This document shows, piece by piece, positions 49,072 through 61,203 of a stretch of DNA of 64,000 bases. The first letter of the stretch is position 1, and each line of letters opens with the position of its first letter. The notes under the pieces were generated by a model, which worked only from the letters and a program-made list of their open reading frames with translations, was not told the DNA's origin and ran no database searches. Made by a program: the position numbers and the translations under genes. Origin of the DNA: Pristionchus mayeri (taxonomy: Eukaryota > Nematoda > Chromadorea > Rhabditida > Neodiplogasteridae); contig BTRK01000005.1 of NCBI GenBank assembly GCA_036245805.1, positions 4,340,001 to 4,404,000 of the forward strand, in the 5' to 3' direction.

Positions 49072-52000
49072 ATGAGAGGGTTCGTAACCTTAATGCCAGA
49101 AAAAAATGTTCCATCATCAGGTTCATCGGATGGTTGTTCCGTTCTCGACTCTGTCTCACAATTATCCTGATTTCACTTCTTGCTGGACTGTATTTAATCG
49201 TCGTCAGCAATGCCATAGACTCGGTACTATTCCGACCACATAATGGTCTTCCATTGCAATTATTCAGAATGGCGAAGCCAAATGGCGGCTAGCCCACTTC
49301 TATGGCGCGTATGCTTCCGATAATCGAGGAGTAAGAAATTAAATAATTAATTAAGGAGTAATTAAAGGGTAAGTAATTAGAGGAGTAGGTAAACATGAAT
49401 TGTGTTTCGAATAGGGTTTCCTATTTTGGGTAATGTTGTGCCATTTTCTGATAGGCTTCAGATGTTCTAGATAATTATCAATGTGTTATGTATTGCACTT
49501 GAATCATTTTTTTCTCGAAATGAATACACTTCAGCATGTCAACCCCAATGAGCGGAACGGAGAAGTCGAGAGTCCCCCGATCTTCAGAAGGCGAAAGATC
49601 CAAATGGATCGACAGGATCGAATGAGGAAAAGGGAGCAACCGACAACCAAACCACTGATATTCTTATTGTTATTCCTTTCCTTTTTATCAACCCTTCTAT
49701 TGGATGAGACAATTCCTGAATATTTTCAGAACAATGTAACCGTGGTTTCGAACAAAATCTATTTTCGTACCGCATTTATTGTCAATATGATTAGAGGTAA
49801 ATCAATGTTTATGTGAATGCAGAATTGATTCTTTATAACTCACAGGTAGAGTCGGGCTTCGCCTCACCTCACTTAAAGAATGTGGAAACAAGCGCACGAC
49901 GAAAGTACGAGTTGGAGATTTGTAAGTTTTTGAAGATTGCATATTAATCGTATTTCTAAAAAAAAATGTTAGCTGTAAATTCATATATCTTGTTACACAC
50001 CAAATCGAAAACAAAGTAAATGTTAAATTTAGGACATTCCCACTCAGCCAAACAACGGTGTACACGGTCTGCCCATGGCATTTCGCGCCCCACTGTCGAC
50101 TGGTTGGCCACTTCCACTCTGCTACGATCACAAAGAATTCTCAGCAGAAGGTAGCCATCATTGCCTCCAAATATCCGCGTTCGCTCTTTGTGCCATGCGT
50201 TATTGAACATTTATCTCAGGTGCCCCTGCCTGAAGTATTACCTAAATTCGCCGAAATCTACGATGATCGGAACGGTATGTGCTGCCCTGATTGTGTCGTT
50301 GTTTTTTTTTTATTTATTTTAACAAATTTTGTTTACATAGTGTGCGCATATTCTGGCACCTGAAGTGTTAGGAATACACCCGTTTCTGAACCTGAACTAG
50401 CTCCCGACATTCTTTCTGTTATTCATGCGCTCACAAATCAGCCATAAAATGCCTCTCAAAGGCGCCAACATCGGGGTAACACCCCTCTCTGGTGCACACC
50501 TAGTGTTCTTCGTAAAGCCGGGAGGAGTGCCAAGAGGGGGGGGGGACACAAGCAGGACACCTACATCATGACAAGGATCACTGAGTGCCCATCTCTTGGC
50601 ATTTTATGGTCGAAAGTCCGCCCACTTCTCACATGCTTAGTTCCGCGTCGAATTCCGCGTCTGTGTCAGTACTGAAAATACGAACTACGAGCAGTAAAGA
50701 AAGGCAAAAGATTGCTTCACAATGCATTGTACACATAACGCACACAGTACAATATTCGAAAGTCAACCTTCAAAAAGTCCCAGTATGCTATACGTGTATT
50801 GTTAGTAAATGAATGCAACTTATCACATGTATCACGAGTCGATGAAGCAAAATCAGAGTCTTCGCGAACAATTTTTTTCAAACACATCTCAAATCGACCA
50901 AACTAAGTTAGAATACTACCCTAGTCAAGAGTTTTTGAAAGAACCATAATATTTTTCCCAGAGCCGGCATTTAGGAATTCTCCGGTTTTGGTACCGGCCA
51001 TACTGTATCTCTGCTCCCAGATGAGCTAGAAAGTTGGCACCGGGCTCAAAATGTGTGAAAAATTATTTCCATAAACTTTAATGTTGAAGGCATAGCAAGA
51101 AAATCAAAAACAGACTATCTGTGACTAAAAGTATGTTCTCCAAAAGAGAAAAAAAACTATTTTTGCCACAATGTAGGAGACTTCTGTGGAATTTTATTCC
51201 TGATTTTGAAAGAACATTTACCCACACAAATAACGAAAAAATAAAAATGGCAAAATTGCAGGGGTTGTAGTTCTCATTTTTCTCCTTCAATGTGTAGTAG
51301 TCGCAACATCAGTTCTGAAATAGTAAAACATATCATTCCGGCTGACTATATTTCACTCTCTGGTACTTATTCACGATGTTCCCAGACCATTACAGTTAAA
51401 TTACTGTGCGATATTCGAAATTTCAAACTTGTGAGAAATACGGTTTTCGCAGCCTCACATGAGTGCGATTTTCAGCACTGAAAACTTCAAATTTGTAATA
51501 AAGGGTCGCTCACTTACAGTCGATGTTGATAGTATATGCCACCGTAAACAAAACTATTGTAATGTGGAACCATCGAAAGTTGTAAAATTTCGCTCCAGCG
51601 AAGGTTCGTCATCGGATAAAATTATTTTTGAAAGGATTATTAAGAATATCGATGCTAGTACATCATACAAAATATTCTTGGGTGCAGATGAGTCTAAAAA
51701 ACTCTGAAAATTTCGATAATTTAAATCTTTCTGAAAAACACAATTTTCAAATTTCCATTTTTTCAGACTTTCTAAAATTAGGAAATATAAAATATGTTAT
51801 AGTTTTTCAGACTCACCTGCCCCCACAAATATTTTGCATGATGTAATAGCATCGATATTCTTAATAATCCTATCAAAAAATAATTTTATCCGATGACGAA
51901 CCTTCGCTGGAGCGAAATTTTACAACTTTCGATGGTTCCACATCGAAAGTTTTTGTTTACGGTGGCATATACTATCAAATTCGACTGTGAGTGAGCGTCC

Positions 52001-55000
52001 CTTTATTACACATTTGAAGTTTTCAATGCTGAAAATCGCACTCATGCGAGGCTGCGAAAAGAGTATTTTTCAAAAGTTCGAAATTTCGAATTTCGAACAG
52101 TAATTTAACTGTAACGGGCTGGAAACATCGTGAATAAGAACCATAGAGTGAAATATAGTCAGCCGGAATGATAAGTTTTATTATTTCAGAACTGATGTTG
52201 CGACTACTACACATTGAAGGAGAAAAATGAGAACTACAACCCCTACAATTTTGCCATTTTTATTTTTTTGTTATTTCTGTGGTCACTTGTTCTTTCAAAA
52301 TCAGGAATAAAATTTCACAGGTCTCCTACATTATGGCAAACATTTTTTTTTCTCGTTTGGAGATCATACTTTTAGTCACAGATAGTTTATTTTTAATTTT
52401 ATTGCTATGCCTTCAACATGAAAGTTTCTGGAAATAATTTTCCACACATTTTTAGCCCAGTGCCAATTTTCTAGCTCATCTGGGAGCTGAGATACAGTAT
52501 GGCCGGTACCAAAACTTTCATTACCCAAGGTTTAATTACAAGTTTGAGTTCTGTCCCCGTCCCGAGCGGTCGTCTATCCCCTCGCTCCGGGATTAGGCAA
52601 ATTGAACTCGCCTCTCGCTTCTCTCCCCTCTCTCTCGTCTTCCTTCTGGATTCGATTCGCCTCGTCTTCGCTAGTCGGCATCGTGGGTAGCCGACGGAAA
52701 GTGGTCGAACCCACTTGACGAGGTGGGTCAGATTTCAACGCTTCCACCCCTCTCTCGCGCGTTATGAGTCAGCCCACCCCTAGGAAGGCTCCTCTCCCTC
52801 CTGAGGCTAGGAGCGCAAGTAAGCCTGGCTGGCAGGAGAGTGTGACTGCACTCACGAAGAAGGTCGATGAGCTAGGAGTCCAAATGAGCCAGATCAAGGA
52901 GACACAGAAGGAAATGCTCGCCCTTCTCAAATCGCTCTCAACCTCCTCCACCCCCACTCTCCCCTCTCTCACCTCACTCGCTCAATCCATCGACACTGTC
53001 GCAAGACAAGTGTATGAGGGATGTGCACAGGCGATGAGTGACAAGGAAGAGTACGAGGAGAAGGAGAAGAGAGCAGTTGTCATTGGTGCCAAGGAAAGCA
53101 AGGACCCAGCCGAGTCACTCAAGAATGACCAGCAGCTAGTCGGGGCACTCGTGCTCTACTCTGGCGATCCGGAAGTGAAGAAGGCGTTCGAAGATGGCAA
53201 GATCACTCATCACAGACACCCCAAGGATAAGGAGCCCGGATCCAGACCTCTCAAGATCGAACTGCCTAGCAAAACCCTTCGTGACTCCCTTCTCTCGACG
53301 ATTAGAGCGAAGCCAGGCAGACCTACTCCCCTTCCCGCTCCTCCCTTATCAGGCGCGATCTTACCCCGCACCAACTCAAACTCGAGCGTGAGGCGCGTGA
53401 GGAGGTCAAGAGACGCAACCTGATTGCGGGAAAACTCTCTTTCGGACTCCGCGACCACACTATCATCAGCTACCGTACCCCCCGTGATCTCCCTCCCAAC
53501 TATGGAATGCCCAAAGATGCGCGACCCAAGAACCGATCTGCCGATGGAATTCATTCAGACACCTCCGACTCTACTGGTGCCTCATCCTCCCCTGCCTTGG
53601 ACGCCACTCGTAACTCCACTCGTGCCCCCGCCGCTGACTACGTGAACAAGGAGCGGAGAGGAGGAGGAACCACACGCTAGGAGGCAGGCAGCAAGGGTAC
53701 CCCTCTTTTGTCCCTCCCTCCAGTTCCTCTTCTTTCACTTAGTTTTCCACCCCTTCCTAGTCATTCTAGTACACGTCATCAGTCACTATCTAGTCCTCGC
53801 GTAGTTAGCGTGTACTATGCTAATTCTCGCTCTATTAGATGCAAAATGCCCCAGTTATCTTTCGTATTAGCATCATTTGCATATCGATTGATCGTTCTCA
53901 CCGAGACTTGGCTCACTGACTCTGACACTGACGCATATTTGATTGGCGGCTCCCCTGATTATTTAGCTTTCCGTCGTGATAGAGTAGTTACTGAGGACTC
54001 TGGCCGCGGAGGCGGCGTTGCAATAATTGCCCATTCCTCTCTTAGCCCAGTTATTATATCCACCTTTTCGTCCTCCCTCCTTGAAGCATGCGTAATTGAT
54101 ATCCATTTTAATTTCAGTACCTCTTTACCGTATCGTAAACTCCGGATTTTTGCAGTATATAGATCCCCGTCATCCCCTCCATCCGCATTCACCTCTTTTC
54201 TAGATTTTATCACCCCTCTTATGACGAGTCAATTTCCTTGTATTTTAATTGGTGACTTTAATTATCCTCAAGTAGATTGGATCAGTATGACGTCGTCAAC
54301 CATTTCTGATCTCATAGATTTTGCATGCGACCATTATTTAAAGCAATTTGTTTGTTTTCCTACCCGACTCCAAAACTTTCTTGACCTAGTCTTTTGCAAC
54401 TTCGACATTATTAGTAATATTTCGCCTTCCGTCCCACTTAGTGATCACCTTTCCCTCGTTTTTGACCTCCGCATCCCCTCTCCTCCTCTTCATTCCCCAA
54501 CCCCATCACGGTTATACAAATGTGCCGATTGGCTTTCTATTAATAGTGTAATTCTGTCCCACGATTGGACAGTTGCTATGAGTGCTCTTGATGCGAATTG
54601 TGCTTATGAAGATTATGTCCAATTCATCAATGATTTGCTTGACTATTATGTTCCTCTATCAAAGCCGTCTCTCTTGTCTAGATATCCCCGTAATTAAAAA
54701 ATTCTTTATGGCAAATGTAAGAATCTAGTTAGAAACGCCCCCAATATTCTCGCTTGTTTAAGAATGACAGATAGATTTAACGCTGCTTTAAATAATTATC
54801 ACTGTTTCATGGAGTGCAGAATTGTTGCCTCCTCCAACCCTAAGGCCTTCTATAATTTATGTAGTGATAGACTTAAGGCTCCTAAAGCAACCCCATCCGG
54901 CTTAGTTGACTCATCTGGCAACGTTCTTATAACTAATGATGAGAAATGTATCGCTTTCTCTTCTTTCTTTTCATCTGCCTTTTCCGTACCCCAACACTCT

Positions 55001-58000
55001 CCCCTCCCCCTTCCTTCTCCTAAATTTACTTTTGATATACCTACAGTATCTTATTTAGATATTCTTTGTGCTCTCCGCAGCGTTTTACCCAAAATTAATG
55101 TATCTCCAGATAGGATTCCTAGTATTGTGCTCACTAAGTGTAAGTATTCCCTCCTCACACCACTCTCTATTATTTTCAACAAGTCCCTCCTTACATCACA
55201 GGTCCCACTACTGTGGAAGCAAACCTTGGTTAAGCCTATTCCCAAGAAAACTAGCAATTCTATTTCTGATTTTCGCCCAATTTCCCTTACTTCCCCTACT
55301 TGTAAGGTATTAGAAAAGATTCTCATCAGAGAAACTACATTGTTTCTTGATAACAATAATATCTTCGACCCCCGGCAGACAGGCTTTAGAAACTCCCGAT
55401 CAACCTCATCAAATTTAGCCGAGACCTATGCACACTATCTGAGAATAGCTCACAAAAAATCGGCTTTTGATACTGTATACATAGATTTTCGTAAGGCCTT
55501 TGATAGTATAGACCACCGATTATTGCTCCATAAATTGTCGGAATTAGGCCTTTCAAATCACCTCGTTTCCTGGTTCAGTGCGTATCTATCGGACAGATCA
55601 CAGTCAATTTTTCTTGATTCTTCTTTCTCACCCCCCTCACATGTTAAGTCAGGTGTTCCCCAAGGGTCATGCCTGGGTCCCCTATTGTTTATCCTATTTA
55701 TTAATGATATTGCTTCCTCATTCCCCAAATCGATTAGATACTCTGTGTATGCCGATGATTTAAGATTGTTTACCGAAGTGCCCTCTTTTTCGAATGATTT
55801 GCAACTGGCCTTAGATTCTGTTTCATCTTGGTCCTCCTTATGGAATCTAGGATTATCCGAGACTAAATGTACTATTGTGCACTTTGGTTCGCACAATCCT
55901 AAACGGAAATATTTTATTAATAATGTTCCCCTCGTCCCTCCTCCCGATAAGAAAATGTTCGTTAAAGATCTAGGAGTTCTTTTTACCCCAACCTTATCCT
56001 TCTCTGACCATATTAACAAATTCATTTCCAAAGCCCGTTCCATATCCAACTTAGTATTCAAATCATTTAGAAGCACTTGCCCTTCTATTTACATTAAATC
56101 ATTTACCACCTATGTATTACCCAATCTTGAATATTGCTCCATTATTTGGAATCCCGTTCATAGTGTTGATCTGACAAAAGCTATTGAAAGAGTCCAACGC
56201 GATTTTACTCGACGAATATATGCGCGCTGCAACCTTCCCAGTGTTTCTTATCGCCAACGACTCATTGACCTCAATCTAACCACTCTTGAGCGACGCAGAT
56301 TTGTCATAGATATTATGTTCCTTCACTCAGTTATTCATAGAAGATGTTTGCTTGATACATCTCCTCTTCTCGTTATTGCCCCTATTCCTCGTTCTCTCCG
56401 GACTTCCTCGTTCTCTCCGGACTCACAATCTTAGAATAATATTACCATTTATACCCACCCATTGTCGGACTACAGTTGTATCGCGTACAATTGCTACATG
56501 GAACTCTTTACCTGAATCCGCAATATTCTTACACCCTGAATCATTTCGTAACTTTATCTGCTCCCAACCCCCTTCTTTCTTCCCCCAGTCTATTATTAAA
56601 GCATGGCTTGATCTATGATCTATACCCATCCCTCGCCCACTCCCTCTACAGACCTACCCTTGCTGCCGCAAGAAACCCGATTCGACAACGTCGACGGACA
56701 TCCGTCTATTGTTTTTTCATCTCGCCTATTACTTGCATATCCCCTTTGACGGAATAAATAAATAATGAATGAATGAAAACCGGAGAATTCTTAAATGACG
56801 GCTCTGGGACAAATAGTATGGTTCTTTCAAAAACTCTTGACTAGGGTAGTATTCTAACATAGTTTGGTCGATTTCAGATGGGTTTGAAAAAAAATTGTTC
56901 GTGGCTACCTCCACTGATTGGTGATACCTGTGTTATAAAGCTAATCTTTGGTTGAAAACATTTGCTGTCTGTAGTAGTTGTTGTTGTTGCAGATGAATGG
57001 AAGCAAATAGAGCTGATCGACGGTCGTTCCGCTCCGACGCACAAGCATCGACTCGCAGTCTGCCTGCAGCCGATGTACCTAATGGCGGACTGGCCGCTCA
57101 TTCCCAACTTCTTCGAGGTTATCTGTCTCTCAAAATGGACTTAATTTTCTCTACATTAGGTAAATCACGTAAAAAAACTCCTTTAGAACTTATTCAAACA
57201 CTGACGACTGTGCATCTTTGATATATTAGAAGTTGTTGCATTGCGCTAAAGTTGTTGAATATCTACGTTGAGACATGGATCGGTAACGGCGCGACGATCT
57301 TCTACATTTACGTGCATTCAATTAGCGAAGAAGTCGACTTGATGCTGAGGTTGTACGAGGCACAGGACGATATGGAGGTGAGCATTGACGGGCTTATTTT
57401 TAATGTCATCGATTACTAAACTTAAAAGGTTAAAGCGGCTTGTAGGGCACAGTATGGTGTGCGAATGCAGGTGTCACCAGTTCACATTAGTCATATCATC
57501 ATTATGGGACTACGCATTATGTTTGGGAGCTTGACACGGTATATCATGCGATAAATGTGTTAGGCACTGCCAATGGACTCAGAAGCGCGAGCTCTTTTAA
57601 CAATAAATTTTCATTATGGGCATCTTATCCCAACGGGGTCAATTTTATTCAAAGAAATTTCAAATTTCTCGAGAGAATGCGACAGTAAACTCAGGTCGTG
57701 CGTGTCAACTGGCCGGCGATTCCAACAAATATAAGCGACGATGACGAGCTCAACCCGAACAATCGCATGTACCGAACAGAGGTTAGTTCCGTCGGCACTA
57801 GATCGGATGAGAACTCATCGGATGATAATCAAAAAAGCGCCATTCCCCAGCATGTGCACTTTAGGATAGCACAGAGTCAAAAATGCTTCTGTGAAAATTC
57901 TATGTATAGAAGGGTCCATTTGGTTCTCATCCGGAGTAGTGCCGGGATGTCACGACATTCTTCGTATGATACGCAACCACCGCATTATTATTATACTTCC

Positions 58001-60546
58001 GTAAGAATAAATCATCATTGAGGTCATCACTGCCATCAACGACTGCATCTTGCGCGCTCGCGCTACCACTGATCTGATCGTCTCTTCAGGTGTGGAAAAT
58101 GTTATCCCCCCTAATTATCTATGTCATCCCCCTAAGTATCTATTCAACGCTACATATCCTTTATTTGTTGTTTGCTACCTTGTCATCATCATCTTAATTT
58201 TATTCTTCACAATTCATTCGTAAATGTTTAGATCTCGACGAAATTATAGCTCCGCTCAACATCAACGGAACGAACGAGACCCTATTGAGCATCATAGATG
58301 CTACCAAAGCCAGTTTAATTAAATTTAGAATTAAAAAAAATGTAGCTCTTCATTTTATCATATCACGAGTCTTCTGAGAGATTGCAGGACCACTAGGCAC
58401 TAGGAGCCGAAAGTTTGAGCAATATCCACGAGATATTTATGTCAGGGTATATTGGGGATGAGAAAACTTTTGATGTTGGCATTTTTACTCAGAACCGGTT
58501 TTTAGGGATTTTCCGGTTTTGCGTCCGGCTCTAGTGTATTTCAGCTCCCAGATGAGCTAGGATGATGGCATTGGGCTCAAAATGTGCGGAAAATTATTTA
58601 AAACAACATTTATGTTTTCGTCGAAAATGGAAAACCACATCTTCATATTGTAATTTTCGAGAAAGTGTCAACGAAATCAGATAATAAATTCCACTGGGTC
58701 GGGAACCCCCCTGTTACCCAATTTTTCTTTTCATATTATGAATCCTCGATGTCGATATAGTCTAGGAAAAAATACTATTTAAACTCGACGTTGTGGCTTT
58801 TTGACTTCTGATGCCCGGAAGTCGATTAAGTGAGCTATGTGGTGATATAGGCATTGCGAAATTAGTCATTATTCGGCTCTATTTCTTGTGTTTTGTTGAA
58901 TTATCAACGGTTTGAGATGGAAGACAACCATTCATGCTGAAAAGACCGGATTTAAAATAATTTCTGAAAAGCCGATTTTTTCGACCCCGGAAAATCGACG
59001 AAAACATAAAAATTGTTTTAAATAATTTTCCGCTCATTTTGAGCCAAAAGACATCATCCTAACTCATCTGGGAGCTGAAATACACTACAGCCGGACGCAA
59101 AACCGGAAAATCCCTAAAAACCGGTTCTGAGTAAAAATGCCAACATCAAAAGTTTTCTCATTGCTTAAACTTTCGGCTCCTAGTGCCGCAGGGGGTCCGT
59201 TTTCATGCCATCTCTCAGAAGACGCGTGATATGAACACAATTGTTCTTGTGTTCTTTCTAACACAGCATTTTGCTGTCCGCTAAACTATTACAATTCAAA
59301 TGGTCAAACGCGGTAGAAAATTGGAGAACTTAGCCGGAGCATTTCTGTTCAAGCAAAGCTTCGCTTATGCCGAGGTGATTACAATTTCGTGCAGATCTCA
59401 GTCTGATTTTTGCACACTATATGCACTGACTAAATAACACATTGTTAAAGCTCTCTGTCCTGAATGAGCCCACTATAATTCAAGCATTATCAGAATGACT
59501 GGTTCTCCATTTCGCATCCATCGGAACTAACATTCGACCACTACCACAATGTCGACTACGAGACGAAGGTGTGGGATCGAGGATACAGAAGCAAGGTTCG
59601 CATTTAAAAATGCATTAATTTTATTGCATTCCAATGCATACCCGAGGCCGACACTGGGGGCTAATTTGCGCGTTAATGCGCACAATGACACATGATCATA
59701 GCTTTTAATTCATTAAAATAATTCAGAGAAAAATAAATATGATAACAAAATAACATAGTTTAGTAAAATGGATACTTCTAAGGTCGTTTACGTGCCCGAT
59801 CGAGTGTACCGAGCGCACGTTCACGACGTAACCGCCTTCGAGAGCAAGCGATGGAAGACAGTGGTGATCGATTCGGATAAAGCGAGGGTGCTGCATTTTA
59901 GACAGGTAAATCAGACACATATATATTTTTTCATATATTATAATATGATGTCTATAGACACCTTTTAGACATGTGTGTCGTGATAGTTTCGGTACGTGCG
60001 ACTTTCTACGCGTTTCGCTATCATCGTAGCACATATTAGAGCTAGAATCTTAAGTTGTAGGTGAAAAACAAGTGGATGCAGCGGGAGAACGTCACTGCTG
60101 GCAGTGGTGTGCTGCGGGCTGCAGCTGCAGGATGGCAGGATGCCTATTCTGCAAGGATCAAGGCTTCGCTCGAGGTACGAGATGTCGATTCAATGCATGA
60201 ATATATTTTTAGGCCGGGATCGACGAGCTACAAGGCACCTTCAACCTTACATTCGGTAGTCGGCCATGGCCGAATCTCGGCGAACAGGTACAACAATATG
60301 TGGAGTTTCTGCTTCTAGTAATGAACTAATGTTGTAGTTCGCATTGTAGTGCAGCTTTACCGCAATCACAACTAGAGTATCACACTGTATCAGGTGCTCT
60401 CCGAGATCGAGTCATGTCGTGACGAGAACGAGGAAATGAAGAAGGACAAGTGTGTCACAGAGTGGCACTGTCGTTCTAAAATGAAGACCCTTCGAACGGA
60501 CGAGTGGGTAGAGCCGGATTCCGACGAGGCCTGGACCGTGATTTAG
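49072..60546 (+). CDS. GT92 (DUF23) family glycosyltransferase B, with one exon lacking splice sites
   Basis: Paralogue of gene A with the same exon map: 49072-49079 (8 nt), 49121-49223 (TM anchor LTIILISLLAGLYLIVV), 49267-49329, 49535-49796, 49846-49921, 50033-50150, 50220-50274, 56993-57117, 57273-57377, 57695-57781, 58023-58089, 58232-58308, 59300-59374, 59494-59595, 59783-59905, 60061-60174, 60213-60287, 60394-60546. Landmarks: HKHRLAVCLQPMYLMADW, WIGNGATIFYIYVHS, VRVNWPAIP, DLDEIIAPLN, RAHVHDVTAFES, VLHFRQVKNKWMQ. Exons 4 and 5 of A are joined in frame because the GT donor is absent. The intron 58309-59299 has GC for the donor and AA for the acceptor AG, so exon 59300-59374 may be skipped or the gene inactive. 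A LINE inside a foldback element fills the intron 50275-56992. Expected Golgi enzyme if functional. Confidence 0.82.
52764..53680 (+). CDS. LINE B ORF1 protein, one frameshift
   Basis: Starts MSQPTPRKAPLPPEARS; a coiled-coil-like part (VTALTKKVDELGVQMSQIKE) is followed by AVVIGAKESKDPAESLKND and PLKIELPSKTLRDSLLS. After about 53340 the coding frame moves by one: LKLEREAREEVKRRNLIAG, LSFGLRDHTIISYRTPRDLP and a Ser/Arg-rich tail to TAG at 53678-53680. This is the usual CR1-type ORF1 layout, so a one-base indel disrupted it. Confidence 0.8.
53708..56618 (+). CDS. LINE B ORF2: endonuclease + reverse transcriptase, one stop and one frameshift
   Basis: Endonuclease: YYANSRSIRCKM, TETWLTDSDTDAYLIGG, GRGGGVAII, LIGDFNYPQVDW, LSDHLSLVF. 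An in-frame TAA at 54695-54697 separates it from the RT part, which continues in the same frame (GLVDSSGN, SPDRIPSIV, DFRPISLTSP, DFRKAFDSIDHRLL, SGVPQGSCLGPLL, catalytic VYADDLRLF). A 19-bp tandem duplication (56386-56404 / 56405-56423) shifts the frame near the end; the true C-terminus (TTVVSRTIATWNSLPES, SIIKAWLDL) is in the next frame to 56618. Inactive copy, but few lesions. Confidence 0.88.
57794..57943. mobile_element. MITE of the AGGTCGGATGA family in an intron of GT92 gene B
   Basis: Terminal repeats GGCACTAGATCGGATGAGAA / TTCTCATCCGGAGTAGTGCC, starting 12 bp after the donor at 57782. Gene A has a partial copy in the equivalent intron (29737-29810). Confidence 0.75.
58360..59231. mobile_element. 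foldback element, TATATCAC family, copy 3 (diverged)
   Basis: Ends ATATCACGAGTCTTCTGAGA and inverse (near 59211-59231); arms of about 270 bp, loop of about 340 bp. The family block appears in both arms: AACCGGTTTTTAGGGATTTT, GCGTCCGGCTC, CAGCTCCCAGATGAGCTAGG, GGGCTCAAAATGTGCGGAAA. It fills the GT92-B intron whose splice sites are lost. Confidence 0.82.
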
Positions 60547-61203
60547 AACTGTTCGGGAAATCAAATGCTGATAGTGTGCGCATATGAAAGATTTGGCTCG
60601 CCCTAGTACCTCACTCACTCATACGTGTACTTTTTCGGCGGGTGTGGCATGTGTCGATCTCGTCCAAGAAATATGATGTACACTCTGGATCCGATATTGA
60701 TTAATTTGTGATCTTGCATTACTATTTTTTGTTATCCACTGTGATTATGTTCTCTTAATTATGGAGCGATAAACGACCATTCACCGATCTCATTTGATTC
60801 AATGCAGGCAATTGAATTCAGTATCTTATCAGAGAAATGCGTAGGTATTTCTCATATGAATGCATTGCCTAACCTCATGATTTGCCTGTTTTACTTGGGA
60901 GTGATAACCGTAAATATATTGGAGAATTACTAATTTGAGCATTTATTCTGAAGAAAATAAAGTACGATGCCGGTTTGACAACATAACACACGGTGGTCAT
61001 AACACGACAACACGGTGGTCGATTAACGATGGAAGTGCAAAATATATTATAAGAACGAATTGAACAGTCACGCGATCGTAATTCTATAGCAGCTAATTGC
61101 AATCAAGCTCTGACTACGACATAAGAATTGGCTGAGAACTGAGCTGATTGCTTCATTAAAATTTACTTCGACATTTCACATTCAACATATCCTGGTTACT
61201 ACG
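60547..61203. other. intergenic region between GT92 gene B and the str-like chemoreceptor
   Basis: No exon recognised. It should hold the 3' end of gene B and the promoter of the receptor; no named signal could be supported. Confidence 0.4.

Larger units (their letters stand above)
52516..56775 (+). mobile_element. CR1/jockey-type LINE B, nested in a foldback arm, with 5-bp target duplication
   Basis: Flanked by AAAAC at 52511-52515 and 56776-56780. Removing the element and one AAAAC restores the foldback arm exactly, so both ends are known: 4260 bp. The 5' region is C/T-rich, ORF1 (52764-53680) and ORF2 (53708-56618) follow, and the 3' end is (AATA)/(GAATGAAT)-type short repeats. Sense orientation relative to GT92 gene B. 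It differs from LINE A in both ORFs. Confidence 0.92.
50820..56937. mobile_element. foldback element, TATATCAC family, copy 2, split by LINE B
   Basis: The left arm begins near 50820 (TATCACATGTATCACGAGTC) and the right arm ends near 56937 (inverse TATAACACAGGTATCACC). The family block is present in both arms (GCATTTAGGAATTCTCCGG, CAGCTCCCAGATGAGCTAG on one side and inverses). The hinge is near 51710-51800. The right arm is interrupted at 52515 by LINE B and resumes at 56776. Confidence 0.85.

Noticed and set aside
53210..53554. Minus-strand frames inside LINE B ORF1
   Set aside because: Shadow of the coding strand, which shows clear ORF1 and ORF2 features.
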